A stretch of DNA of 6,592 nt, taken from positions 1-6,592 of the forward strand of contig JAKSPX010000092.1 of assembly GCA_024404415.1 (NCBI GenBank). Direction: 5' to 3'. Source of the stretch: Clostridia bacterium (lineage in GTDB: Bacteria; Bacillota; Clostridia; Oscillospirales; QAMX01). This document shows positions 1-6,012 of this stretch, in pieces. Numbering within the stretch: position 1 is the first letter of the stretch; every line of letters starts with the position of its first letter. Position numbers and translations under genes: made by a program. The notes beneath the pieces are model-generated. The model saw only the letters and a program-made list of their open reading frames with translations. It searched no databases and was not told the DNA's origin.

Positions 1-122
1 CCGATCAGGAGCTCCGGCACATGGAAGCGGTGAGCAATGCCCGTCGCGCCGTCCACAAACCAGTCGCCGCCCTTGATGAGCAGCACGAGACCCACGGCAA
101 AGAGCAGAATGGGAACAAGCAT
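1..122 (-). CDS. Calcium/sodium antiporter, CaCA family (N-terminal 40 codons, cut by window edge)
   Basis: This is the start of an inner-membrane cation exchanger that would move Ca2+ (possibly Mn2+) out of the cell in exchange for Na+ or H+. Reading the minus strand from the ATG at 122-120 gives MLVPILLFAVGLVLLIKGGD, then a stretch containing WFVDGATGIAHRF and VPELLIG. The first hydrophobic helix, the K-G-x-D-x-F-V-D-G-A pattern and the following P-E-L-x-I-G are what I know from the first alpha-repeat region of bacterial YrbG-type exchangers. The start is supported by AGGA at 134-131, 8 bases upstream. The gene lies 35 bp after mntP on the same strand with no terminator visible between them, so the two are probably co-transcribed from the Mn2+-riboswitch promoter. 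Only the first 40 residues are present, so completeness and ion specificity cannot be judged. Confidence 0.8.
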   Translation of the reverse strand, partial: MLVPILLFAVGLVLLIKGGDWFVDGATGIAHRFHVPELLI

Positions 123-157
123 GATAGATTTCCTCTCTTTTGTATAGGTGTGTATGT

Positions 158-742
158 TTATTTAATTAAACCCGTGATGAAGATCTCCAGCCCGATGGCA
201 ATGAGGATGGCGCCGCCGAGGATGGACGCCTTGCCCGCGAGCCTGGTGCCGAATTTTCTCCCGATGAGGAGCCCGGCGATGCAGATAAAGAAGGTGACCA
301 CGCCGATGATGACCGACTCGACAATGGCCATGGGCGCGTCATAGGAGGCGATGGTGAAACCGACCGAGAGCGCGTCGATGGAGGTGGCGATGCCCTGGAT
401 CATCAATTCCGCAAGGCTCACCGCCGGGGCGGTCTCCTCTTCGGTGGCGTGGAGCCCTTCCCAGAGCATCTTCCCGCCGATGTAGCAGAGGAGGATCAGG
501 GCGATCCACGGAATGAATTTTTCAAAAGCGGCGAAGGCTTTCGCAAGCGTGCGGACACAGACCCAGCCCAGAAGCGGCATGCCGATCTGGAAGCCCGCGA
601 AGGTCCCCGCAATGAGGCACATCCGCCGTCTGGACATCTTCGGCTCGTTGAGGCCATTTGCAAGCGACACCGAGAATGCGTCCATCGCAAGTCCCGCGCC
701 GAATAACACGCTGTTCAGAAAAAAGAGAAAGCCCCAATCCAT
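158..742 (-). CDS. mntP: MntP family manganese efflux pump
   Basis: This is a small inner-membrane Mn2+ exporter that protects against manganese excess. The 194-residue product is close to the usual length (about 188 in E. coli). It shows about six hydrophobic segments (near residues 4-27, 42-62, 72-95, 108-130, 136-160 and 172-192). The two family signature acidic positions sit inside membrane repeats: D21 in GLAMDAFSVSLANG and D123 in GIATSIDALSVGF, reflecting the internal duplication of the family. A TTG at 748 would add two residues, but AAGAGG at 756-751 lies 8 bases from the ATG at 742 and only 2 from the TTG, so the ATG is preferred. A yybP-ykoY aptamer and a terminator lie in its leader, which fits Mn2+-induced expression. 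The CaCA antiporter gene follows downstream. Family assignment is firm; Mn2+ as the substrate rests on family knowledge and the riboswitch. Confidence 0.95.
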   Translation of the reverse strand: MDWGFLFFLNSVLFGAGLAMDAFSVSLANGLNEPKMSRRRMCLIAGTFAGFQIGMPLLGWVCVRTLAKAFAAFEKFIPWIALILLCYIGGKMLWEGLHATEEETAPAVSLAELMIQGIATSIDALSVGFTIASYDAPMAIVESVIIGVVTFFICIAGLLIGRKFGTRLAGKASILGGAILIAIGLEIFITGLIK

Positions 743-756
743 CGTCAATGCCTCTT

Positions 757-790
757 AAAAATAAAATACGGGTGCGGAATAACCGTACCC
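757..790 (-). terminator. Intrinsic terminator in the mntP leader (riboswitch expression platform)
   Basis: Read on the minus strand, GGGTACGG (790-783) pairs with CCGCACCC (777-770) around a 5-base loop, with one A-C mismatch. It is followed by a T-rich run (GTATTTTATTTTT, 769-757) just before the mntP ribosome binding site. Its position between the aptamer and the gene suggests that it ends transcription early unless Mn2+-bound aptamer prevents its folding. The competing antiterminator pairing was not worked out. Confidence 0.7.
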
Positions 791-810
791 ATGACCTCTT
801 GCACATTTCA

Positions 811-923
811 AGGGAGAAAGACACAGGCACCTGCCCACGGCAGACCATGAGTCTCGCAAATTAAAGCAAGCCAGACCATAGGTCGGGGTTGTTGACTTGC
901 TGCGCACGCGCTTGCTACTCCCT
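811..923 (-). promoter_or_regulatory. yybP-ykoY manganese riboswitch aptamer
   Basis: The minus strand contains GAGGGAGTAGC (924-914), the hallmark 5' segment of the yybP-ykoY class, and later TTTGCGAGAC, resembling the conserved second loop. The closing helix P1 can be drawn as AGGGAG (923-918) with CTCCCT (816-811), giving a 113-base aptamer, normal for this class. An arm is formed by GCAAG with CTTGC, enclosing a GACC/GGTC hairpin. The second arm carries the GCGAGAC loop strand. In this class Mn2+ is bound where the two arms dock. The aptamer starts within about 10 bases of the predicted transcription start and lies upstream of a terminator and mntP, exactly the expected genetic setting. 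Exact boundaries are approximate; no covariance search was possible. Confidence 0.87.
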
Positions 924-937
924 CATTTATATGAAAA

Positions 938-967
938 AGTATAGCACCCGAAGACCGATCTTGTCAA
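938..967 (-). promoter_or_regulatory. Sigma-A/sigma-70-type promoter for riboswitch-mntP-antiporter unit
   Basis: On the minus strand a perfect -35 box TTGACA (967-962) is followed by an 18-base spacer and a near-consensus -10 box TATACT (943-938). Transcription would start near 930, immediately before the riboswitch P1 strand. The strong boxes suggest constitutive initiation, with control passed to the riboswitch. Confidence 0.8.
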
Positions 968-1030
968 GTTAAAAACGCATATATTTTCATTTTGTATGCT
1001 TGCGCGCCGTTTTTTGATAGAATAAACAAG

Positions 1031-1059
1031 TTGCAATCCTTTCTTTATCATGGTAAAAT
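1031..1059 (+). promoter_or_regulatory. Sigma-A/sigma-70-type promoter for fumC operon
   Basis: TTGCAA (1031-1036), a 17-base spacer, and TAAAAT (1054-1059) form a good housekeeping promoter. The predicted start near 1066 leaves a leader of about 20 bases with the ribosome binding site GGAGAG at 1075-1080. It is divergent from the mntP promoter, with about 63 bp between the two -35 boxes. That AT-rich stretch shows no operator I can name. Confidence 0.65.
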
Positions 1060-1084
1060 AAGAAAAAACCGAGCGGAGAGACGT

Positions 1085-2446
1085 ATGGACTATCGAATCG
1101 AACACGACACCATGGGCAAGATCGCCGTCCCCAAGGAAGCCCTGTGGGGCGCACAGACCCAGAGAAGCCTTGAACACTTCCAAATTGCCGGGGAGACCAT
1201 GCCTCTCGGGGTGGTCTACGCCCTTGTAAAGATCAAAAAGGCCGCCGCTCTGACCAATTTCGCCTTCGGAAAACTGGATGAAAAGCGGAAGGATCTGATC
1301 GTCCGCGCCGCCGACGAAGTCCTCGAAGGCAAATGGGATAAGGAATTTCCGCTCTCCCTCTGGCAGACCGGAAGCGGCACCCAGACCAACATGAATGTCA
1401 ACGAGGTGCTCGCCGGGCGCGGGAACGCCCTTGCGGGCGAAAAATGCCTCCACCCGAACGACCACGTCAACCTCTCCCAGAGCTCCAACGACGTCTTCCC
1501 TGCCGCTATGCATCTCGCCGCTCTCGCTTCCCTCCGCGCGCTCTACCCTGCGGTCGAAAACTTGATCGGCACCTTCAGGCGCCTTGACGCGGCAAACGCC
1601 TCCATCATCAAGACCGGCCGTACCCACCTGCAGGATGCGGTGCCTCTCCGCTTCTCGCAGGAGATCAGCGGCTGGCGAAACGCCCTGGAACTCGACCTTG
1701 AGGCCCTCCGCATGAGCGAAAAAGGGCTTTATGCCCTCGCTCTCGGCGGCACCGCCGTCGGCACCGGCCTCAATTCCCCGAAGGGCTTCTCCGAGGAGGT
1801 CACCCGCCGCCTTTCCGAGATGACCGGCCTCCCCTTATACGGCGCGGAAAATAAATTCCAGGCCCTCACCTCCAAATCCGCCCTCGTCACGTCGCACGGC
1901 GCCATCAAAGCCCTCGCCGCCGACTATTATAAGATCACGACCGACATCCGTTTTCTTTCCACCGGCCCGCGCTGCGGCCTCGGGGAGATCCTGATCCCCG
2001 AAAACGAGCCCGGAAGCTCCATCATGCCGGGCAAAGTCAACCCCACCCAGTGCGAATCGGCCGCCATGGTGTCCTTACAGGTCATGGCTAATGACGTGGC
2101 AGTCGGCCTCGCCGCCTCGCAGGGGAATTTTGAATTAAACGTCTTTATGCCGCTTCTGATCGGGAATTTCCTGCGCTCCGCGGCGTTACTCCGCGATTCC
2201 TTCCTCTCCTTTGAAAAATTCTGCGCCTCCGGCATCAAGGCAAACGAGGAAAAGATGAAGGAAAATCTTGAGCGCTCGCTCATGAACGTGACGGCGCTTT
2301 CCCCGCTTCTGGGGTATGAAAAGGCGGCACTGGTTGCCAAGACCGCCCACAGGGAAAATAAAACATTGAAAGAAGTGGTCCTGGAAATGAAACTTCTGAA
2401 CGAAGAAGAATTTGACGAGGCCATGGACCCCGAAAAAATGGTCTGA
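1085..2446 (+). CDS. fumC: Class II fumarate hydratase (fumarase C)
   Basis: This soluble, iron-independent enzyme interconverts fumarate and L-malate. The 453-residue product is near the usual 455-470. Seen in order: SGTQTNMNVNEV (about 97-108); HPNDHVN followed by SQSSND (123-136, including the second-site histidine); TGRTHLQDA (177-185), with H181 matching the catalytic histidine; and the superfamily signature GSSIMPGKVNPTQCE (310-324), with the catalytic-loop serine at 311-312. These patterns favour fumarase over aspartase or argininosuccinate lyase. The frame is open back to 992, but that extension is unlike the family. ATG 1085 has GGAG at 1075-1078, follows a promoter at 1031-1059 and gives the typical beginning MDYRIEHDTMG. 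The malic enzyme gene begins 11 bp later, so fumarase probably feeds malate to it, or runs in reverse to make fumarate in an anaerobe's branched TCA pathway. Confidence 0.96.
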   Translation: MDYRIEHDTMGKIAVPKEALWGAQTQRSLEHFQIAGETMPLGVVYALVKIKKAAALTNFAFGKLDEKRKDLIVRAADEVLEGKWDKEFPLSLWQTGSGTQTNMNVNEVLAGRGNALAGEKCLHPNDHVNLSQSSNDVFPAAMHLAALASLRALYPAVENLIGTFRRLDAANASIIKTGRTHLQDAVPLRFSQEISGWRNALELDLEALRMSEKGLYALALGGTAVGTGLNSPKGFSEEVTRRLSEMTGLPLYGAENKFQALTSKSALVTSHGAIKALAADYYKITTDIRFLSTGPRCGLGEILIPENEPGSSIMPGKVNPTQCESAAMVSLQVMANDVAVGLAASQGNFELNVFMPLLIGNFLRSAALLRDSFLSFEKFCASGIKANEEKMKENLERSLMNVTALSPLLGYEKAALVAKTAHRENKTLKEVVLEMKLLNEEEFDEAMDPEKMV

Positions 2447-2457
2447 AAGGATAGCTT

Positions 2458-3627
2458 ATGACGATCAATGAACGCTCGCTTGCCCTCCACCGCGAGCTGG
2501 AAGGCAAGATCGAAGTCGTCGCCCGCAAGCACATCGAGACGCGGGACGACCTTTCTTTACTCTACACCCCCGGCGTGGCGGAGGCCAGCCGCGTGGTGGA
2601 AAAGGACGAAGACGAATCCTTCAATCTGACCCGCCGCGGCAACCTCATCCCGGACGTCACCGACGGCACGGCGGTTCTGGGGCTCGGCGACCTCGGCCCG
2701 GCGGCCGGTATGCCGGTCATGGAAGGCAAATGCGCCCTCTTCAAGGAATTCGGCGGCGTAGACGCCATTCCGATCTGCATCGACTCCAAGGATCCGGACG
2801 TCATCGTCGAGACGGTGCGCCTGATCTCCAAGAGCTTCGGCGGCATCAACTTAGAAGACATCTCCGCACCGCGCTGCTTTGAGATCGAGCGGCGGTTAAA
2901 AGAGGTCTGCGACATCCCGGTCTTCCACGACGATCAGCACGGCACCGCCATCGTGGTGGCCGCCGCCCTTACTAACGCCTTAAAGGTCACCGGCAAAAAA
3001 AAAGGCGAGATCAAGATCGTCATCAACGGCGCGGGCTCCGCGGGCATCTCCATCGCGAGACTCCTCCTCAGAATGAATTTCGGCAACATCGTCCTCGGCG
3101 ATATCTTCGGCGCGCTCTGCCCGGGCGAAGAAAAAATGAACCCTGTGCAGGCGGAAATGGCTGAGATCACCAATAAAAACCGTGAAAAAGGCACCCTCGC
3201 CGACGTGATGAAGGGCGCAGACGTCTTTATCGGCGTCTCCCGTCCGGGACTTGTCACCCGCGAAATGGTCGCCTCGATGAACAACGGCATCGTCTTCCCC
3301 ATGGCCAACCCCACCCCCGAGATCATGCCCGACGAAGCGAAAGCGGGCGGCGCGGCGGTGGTCGGCACGGGCCGCTCCGATTATCCCAACCAGATCAATA
3401 ACGTATTGGTCTTCCCCGGCATCTTCAAGGGCGCGCTCAAGGTGCGCGCGAGAGCCATCACCGAGAGCATGAAGATCCGCGCGGCGGAAGCCATCGCCTC
3501 GGTCATCCCGGAAGAGGAGCTTTCCCCCGAAAACATCATCCCCTCGGCGCTGGATAAGCGCGTCGCCGAAGTGGTGGCAAACGCGGTCGCCGAAGTGGCA
3601 AAAGAAGAAGGACTGGCAAGAATTTAG
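2458..3627 (+). CDS. NAD-type malic enzyme (malate dehydrogenase, oxaloacetate-decarboxylating)
   Basis: This enzyme oxidatively decarboxylates L-malate to pyruvate and CO2, reducing NAD(P)+. It is the short bacterial form (389 residues) without a phosphotransacetylase domain. The N-terminal malic domain has LLYTPGVAEASR with catalytic Y36, VTDGTAVLGLGDLGP (67-81), EGK with K91, LEDISAP with metal ligands E133 and D134, and FHDDQHGTA (157-164) with a further aspartate ligand. The Rossmann domain has GAGSAG (191-196), an acidic D215 after the second strand, suggesting NAD+ over NADP+, FPMANPTPEI (280-289) and NQINNVLVFPG (311-321). The start ATG 2458 follows AAAGGA (2446-2451), which overlaps the fumC stop. 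That points to close co-expression with fumC, so malate from fumarase would go straight to pyruvate. Function is sure; the cofactor choice is inferred from one residue. Confidence 0.95.
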   Translation: MTINERSLALHRELEGKIEVVARKHIETRDDLSLLYTPGVAEASRVVEKDEDESFNLTRRGNLIPDVTDGTAVLGLGDLGPAAGMPVMEGKCALFKEFGGVDAIPICIDSKDPDVIVETVRLISKSFGGINLEDISAPRCFEIERRLKEVCDIPVFHDDQHGTAIVVAAALTNALKVTGKKKGEIKIVINGAGSAGISIARLLLRMNFGNIVLGDIFGALCPGEEKMNPVQAEMAEITNKNREKGTLADVMKGADVFIGVSRPGLVTREMVASMNNGIVFPMANPTPEIMPDEAKAGGAAVVGTGRSDYPNQINNVLVFPGIFKGALKVRARAITESMKIRAAEAIASVIPEEELSPENIIPSALDKRVAEVVANAVAEVAKEEGLARI

Positions 3628-3628
3628 T

Positions 3629-3647
3629 TTTCAGTGTCAAACTGAAA
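3629..3647 (+). repeat. Small intergenic hairpin between the malic enzyme gene and the next gene
   Basis: TTTCAGT (3629-3635) and ACTGAAA (3641-3647) form a perfect 7-bp stem with a 5-base loop, starting one base after the malic enzyme stop codon. It is AT-rich and lacks a T-run, so it is a poor terminator. It could protect the upstream mRNA end or weakly separate expression of the third gene. Confidence 0.45.
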
Positions 3648-3676
3648 TCGCATAATAAATAAGGAGAATGAAAACC

Positions 3677-5149
3677 ATGATCAAGTACAACCGCAAAGAG
3701 CTGCGCGACAAGATCTATGCCTGCTGGCTGGGCAAGAACATCGGCGGCACCATCGGCACCCCGTTTGAAGGTCAGCGTCAGATCAACGACGTCAAGGGCT
3801 TCAACTCCCCCAAGGGCAACCCGCTCCCGAACGACGACCTCGACCTCCAGCTCGTCTGGCTGCGCGCCATGGACGAACAGGGCCCCGACGCCGTGGACAA
3901 CAAGGTTTTAGGGCAGTACTGGATGGAATATGTCGGCCCGCATTGGAACGAATACGGCGTCTGCAAGTCCAATATGCGCTCCGGCTTCCTCCCGCCGATG
4001 TCCGGCAGCTTCCAAAATGAACGCTGGATGGATTCCAACGGCGCGTGGATCCGCACCGAGATCTGGGCCTGCACCCACCCCGCCACCATTGAAAAGGCCA
4101 TCAAGCTGGCGTTCGCCGACGCTTCGGTCGACCACGGCTTCGGCGAAGGCTCCTACGGCGCGATCTTTGTCGCCGCCATGGAAAGCGCGGCCTTCATGAT
4201 CGATGACCTCGACACCCTCATTAAAATCGGCCTTTCCAAGATCCCCGAGAACTGTCAGGTCGCCCGCTACATCCGCCTCGTCGTCGACTGCTACAAGCGT
4301 GGCGTGGACTGGAAGGATGCCCGCAACGCCATCGTGCATGAAAACGAAGTGACCGGCCTCGGCTGGTTCCAGGCTCCCGGCAACATCGCGTTTGCCGTCC
4401 TCGGTCTCCTCTACGGCGAGGGCGATTTCAAAAAATCCATCCTGCTGGCTGTCGATTGCGGCGACGATACCGACTGCACCGGCGCAACCGTCGGCGCGCT
4501 CATGGGCATCATGTACGGCCCCGAGATCATCCCGGCCGACTGGGCAGAGTACATCGGCGAGAGCATCGTGACGGTGGCCATCGTCCGCGGCACCGGCTAC
4601 TTCCCGGGCTCCTGCGAGGAACTGGCCAACGCCGTGATGCACCTCATCCCCGCCTGCACCCGCACCGCGCTTCCCGAACTGGCTTCCAAGGGCCCGTGGT
4701 TCGAGATCACCGACGGTGAGACCTCCTTCGGCGAGCTCAACGCCGAGAGCTTCATGGGCGACGAATTCGTCAAGCGCACCTTCTCCCGCACCCCGTGGTC
4801 GGTGGAATTCAAGAACGTCCTCTTCTCCGTCGTCGCCGGTTTCGACCGCGAGCCGGTCATCGCGCCGAACGACGAGATCAAGGTCAAGCTCTCGGTCCGT
4901 ATGATCCCCGAGTGCCCCCAGCAGAATCACTTCTACGTCCGCTGGATCCTGCCCGATGGCTTCCGCGCCGAAGGCCCCTCCAACCTCTACGCACCCGAAC
5001 CGCACTGTGTCGAGCCGGTGCCGCGCGAGAGCATTGAAGTGACCATCACCGCGGGCGATTACGTCGAGCCGCAGAACGTCGTCATCTGCGAGATCTCCAC
5101 TCCCGACCAGATCCTCCCGACCTATATCCCGCTCACAATCCTCGGCTAA
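3677..5149 (+). CDS. ADP-ribosylglycohydrolase (ADPRH/DraG) family protein with C-terminal beta domain; substrate unknown
   Basis: This 490-residue, probably cytosolic protein belongs to the all-helical ADP-ribosylglycohydrolase superfamily, whose members cleave ribosyl N- or O-glycosidic bonds using two Mg2+ ions. Seen: GKNIGGTIGTPFEG (19-32), NDDLDLQLVWL (52-62) as the first metal motif, a central DHGFGEGSYGAIFVAAMESA (152-171), and CGDDTDCTGATVGALMG (261-277) as the second metal motif. Residues from about 375 to 490 are beta-rich and lie outside the catalytic domain. The usual threonines of both metal motifs appear replaced (N52, C267), as I recall in a poorly characterised subgroup. Two ATGs exist: 3668 is only 1 base from AAGGAG (3661-3666), while 3677 is 10 bases away and preferred. 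It lies 49 bp after the malic enzyme gene and faces the kinase-araD genes. A role in releasing a pentose from a glycoside is a hypothesis only. Wobble positions are almost all C or G, which hints at high expression. Confidence 0.88.
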   Translation: MIKYNRKELRDKIYACWLGKNIGGTIGTPFEGQRQINDVKGFNSPKGNPLPNDDLDLQLVWLRAMDEQGPDAVDNKVLGQYWMEYVGPHWNEYGVCKSNMRSGFLPPMSGSFQNERWMDSNGAWIRTEIWACTHPATIEKAIKLAFADASVDHGFGEGSYGAIFVAAMESAAFMIDDLDTLIKIGLSKIPENCQVARYIRLVVDCYKRGVDWKDARNAIVHENEVTGLGWFQAPGNIAFAVLGLLYGEGDFKKSILLAVDCGDDTDCTGATVGALMGIMYGPEIIPADWAEYIGESIVTVAIVRGTGYFPGSCEELANAVMHLIPACTRTALPELASKGPWFEITDGETSFGELNAESFMGDEFVKRTFSRTPWSVEFKNVLFSVVAGFDREPVIAPNDEIKVKLSVRMIPECPQQNHFYVRWILPDGFRAEGPSNLYAPEPHCVEPVPRESIEVTITAGDYVEPQNVVICEISTPDQILPTYIPLTILG

Positions 5150-5163
5150 ACAAGCATCATAAT

Positions 5164-5289
5164 AGCCCTCTCAGTCATTCGCTTCGCGAATGACAGCTCT
5201 CCCGGAGGGAGAGCCTTTCGAAATCGTACTCATTCGGAAGGCTCCCCCTATGGGGGAGCTGTCACGGCGAAGTCGTGACTGAGAGGGCT
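5164..5289. repeat. Composite palindromic repeat with four nested hairpins
   Basis: A perfect 14-bp outer inverted repeat, AGCCCTCTCAGTCA (5164-5177) and its complement (5276-5289), encloses four tight hairpins. These are 5174-5182/5186-5194 (9 bp, loop TTC), 5196-5203/5207-5214 (8 bp, loop GGA), 5241-5248/5252-5259 (8 bp, loop TAT) and 5261-5268/5272-5279 (8 bp with one G-T, loop GAA). A further wobble-containing stem joins 5213-5220 with 5235-5242. The near mirror symmetry makes a cruciform-like unit. I recall related CTCTCAGTC...GAGAGC repeats scattered in gut clostridial genomes, which suggests a dispersed, non-coding, possibly mobilised element; the copy number cannot be seen here. Confidence 0.8.
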
Positions 5290-5294
5290 TTTTT
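5164..5294 (+). terminator. Probable terminator for the plus-strand operon, built from the palindromic repeat
   Basis: The outer stem of the repeat ends in GAGAGGGC directly followed by TTTTTT (5289-5294) on the plus strand, 15 bp after the stop codon of the upstream gene begins the spacer. This suits intrinsic termination of the fumC-malic enzyme-glycohydrolase transcript. On the minus strand the outer stem is followed by TATTATGATG, a much weaker T-run, so termination of the araD transcript there is less certain. Confidence 0.65.
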
Positions 5295-5306
5295 GTAATT
5301 TACAGC

Positions 5307-6008
5307 TTATTTCTGTCCGTAATAGGCGTTTTTGCCGTGCTTGCGGAGGTAGTGTTTGTCGAGTAATTCCTGCTGCATGGGCTTGATGCCCGGCTCCATG
5401 ACCTCGTCGTGCCACGCCATGAAAGCAAGCTCTTCGAGCACCACGGCATTGTGCACCGCGTTTTCGGGATCCTTGCCCCATGCGAAGGGGCCGTGGCTCT
5501 TCACAAGGCAGGCCGGGATGCTTTCCGGGTCTTTCCCTTCAAACGCCTCGACGATGACCTTGCCGGTCTCGGATTCGTAATGTCCCGGCTCGCCGCCGAT
5601 CTCTTCAGGCGTCATGGCGCGGGTAACGGGGATCTCGCCGTAGAAATAGTCGCCGTGGGTGGTACCGAGCGCCGGGATGGGCCGTCCGGCCTGCGCGTAG
5701 ACCGTCGCCCAGCGCGAATGGGTGTGGACGATGCCGCCGATCCCGGGAAATGCGCGGTAAAGCGCCACGTGGGTCGGCGTATCGGAGGAGGGATTGAGCT
5801 TTCCTTCCACCTTTTCGCTCGTGACGATATCCACGACCACCATGTCCTCGGGACGCATCACGTCATATTCCACGCCGGAGGGCTTGATGACCATCAGGCC
5901 CTTTTCGCGGTCGATGCCCGAGACGTTGCCCCAGGTGAAGACCACTAAATTGTATTTGGGAAGCGCCATATTGGCCTTCCAGACTTCGTATTTCAGTTTT
6001 TCAAGCAT
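5307..6008 (-). CDS. araD: L-ribulose-5-phosphate 4-epimerase
   Basis: This class II aldolase-fold enzyme converts L-ribulose 5-phosphate to D-xylulose 5-phosphate, the exit from L-arabinose catabolism into the pentose phosphate pathway. The 233-residue product matches the usual 231. Seen: TWGNVSG (25-31), KPSGVEYD (42-49), NPSSDTPTH with D76, the zinc ligands of HTHS (H95, H97), THGDYFYGEIPVTR with D120, and VKSHGPFAWG with the third zinc histidine (H172). The C-terminus HYLRKHGKNAYYGQ carries the catalytic tyrosine and closely resembles E. coli AraD. UlaF/SgbE-type epimerases of ascorbate or gulonate catabolism share these motifs and cannot be fully excluded. The frame extends upstream to 6134, but that part is an Arg/Lys-rich shadow of the kinase gene. 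ATG 6008 has AGAGG at 6021-6017, 8 bases away and inside the kinase coding end. The kinase stop is 4 bp upstream, so the two are probably translationally coupled. Confidence 0.94.
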   Translation of the reverse strand: MLEKLKYEVWKANMALPKYNLVVFTWGNVSGIDREKGLMVIKPSGVEYDVMRPEDMVVVDIVTSEKVEGKLNPSSDTPTHVALYRAFPGIGGIVHTHSRWATVYAQAGRPIPALGTTHGDYFYGEIPVTRAMTPEEIGGEPGHYESETGKVIVEAFEGKDPESIPACLVKSHGPFAWGKDPENAVHNAVVLEELAFMAWHDEVMEPGIKPMQQELLDKHYLRKHGKNAYYGQK

Positions 6009-6012
6009 TATC

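Noticed and set aside
977..999. Inverted repeat GCATA...TATGC between the divergent promoters as an operator
   Set aside because: The arms are only 5 bp with a 13-base AT-rich gap, which is expected by chance in such sequence.
992..1084. N-terminal extension of fumC by 31 residues
   Set aside because: The extension is unlike fumarases and runs through the promoter boxes, while ATG 1085 has a well-placed ribosome binding site and the normal N-terminus.
923..1627. A 234-codon open frame on the minus strand across the fumC start
   Set aside because: It overlaps conserved fumC sequence and both promoters, shows no family motif, and is explained by fumC codon bias.
3628..3656. Possible promoter TTTTCA, 17-base spacer, CATAAT before the glycohydrolase-fold gene
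   Set aside because: The -35 box is weak, and the predicted start near 3663 would fall inside the ribosome binding site.
3908..5005. A 365-codon open frame on the minus strand inside the glycohydrolase-fold gene
   Set aside because: It is antisense to a clear family member. Its composition is rich in Asp, Gly, Val and Ala in the way expected from the complement of GC-biased codons, and it has no recognisable motif.
5164..5289. tRNA-like cloverleaf or CRISPR-like repeat
   Set aside because: The structure has several arms but no tRNA conserved positions or CCA-adjacent acceptor pattern, and there are no regularly spaced direct repeats with spacers.
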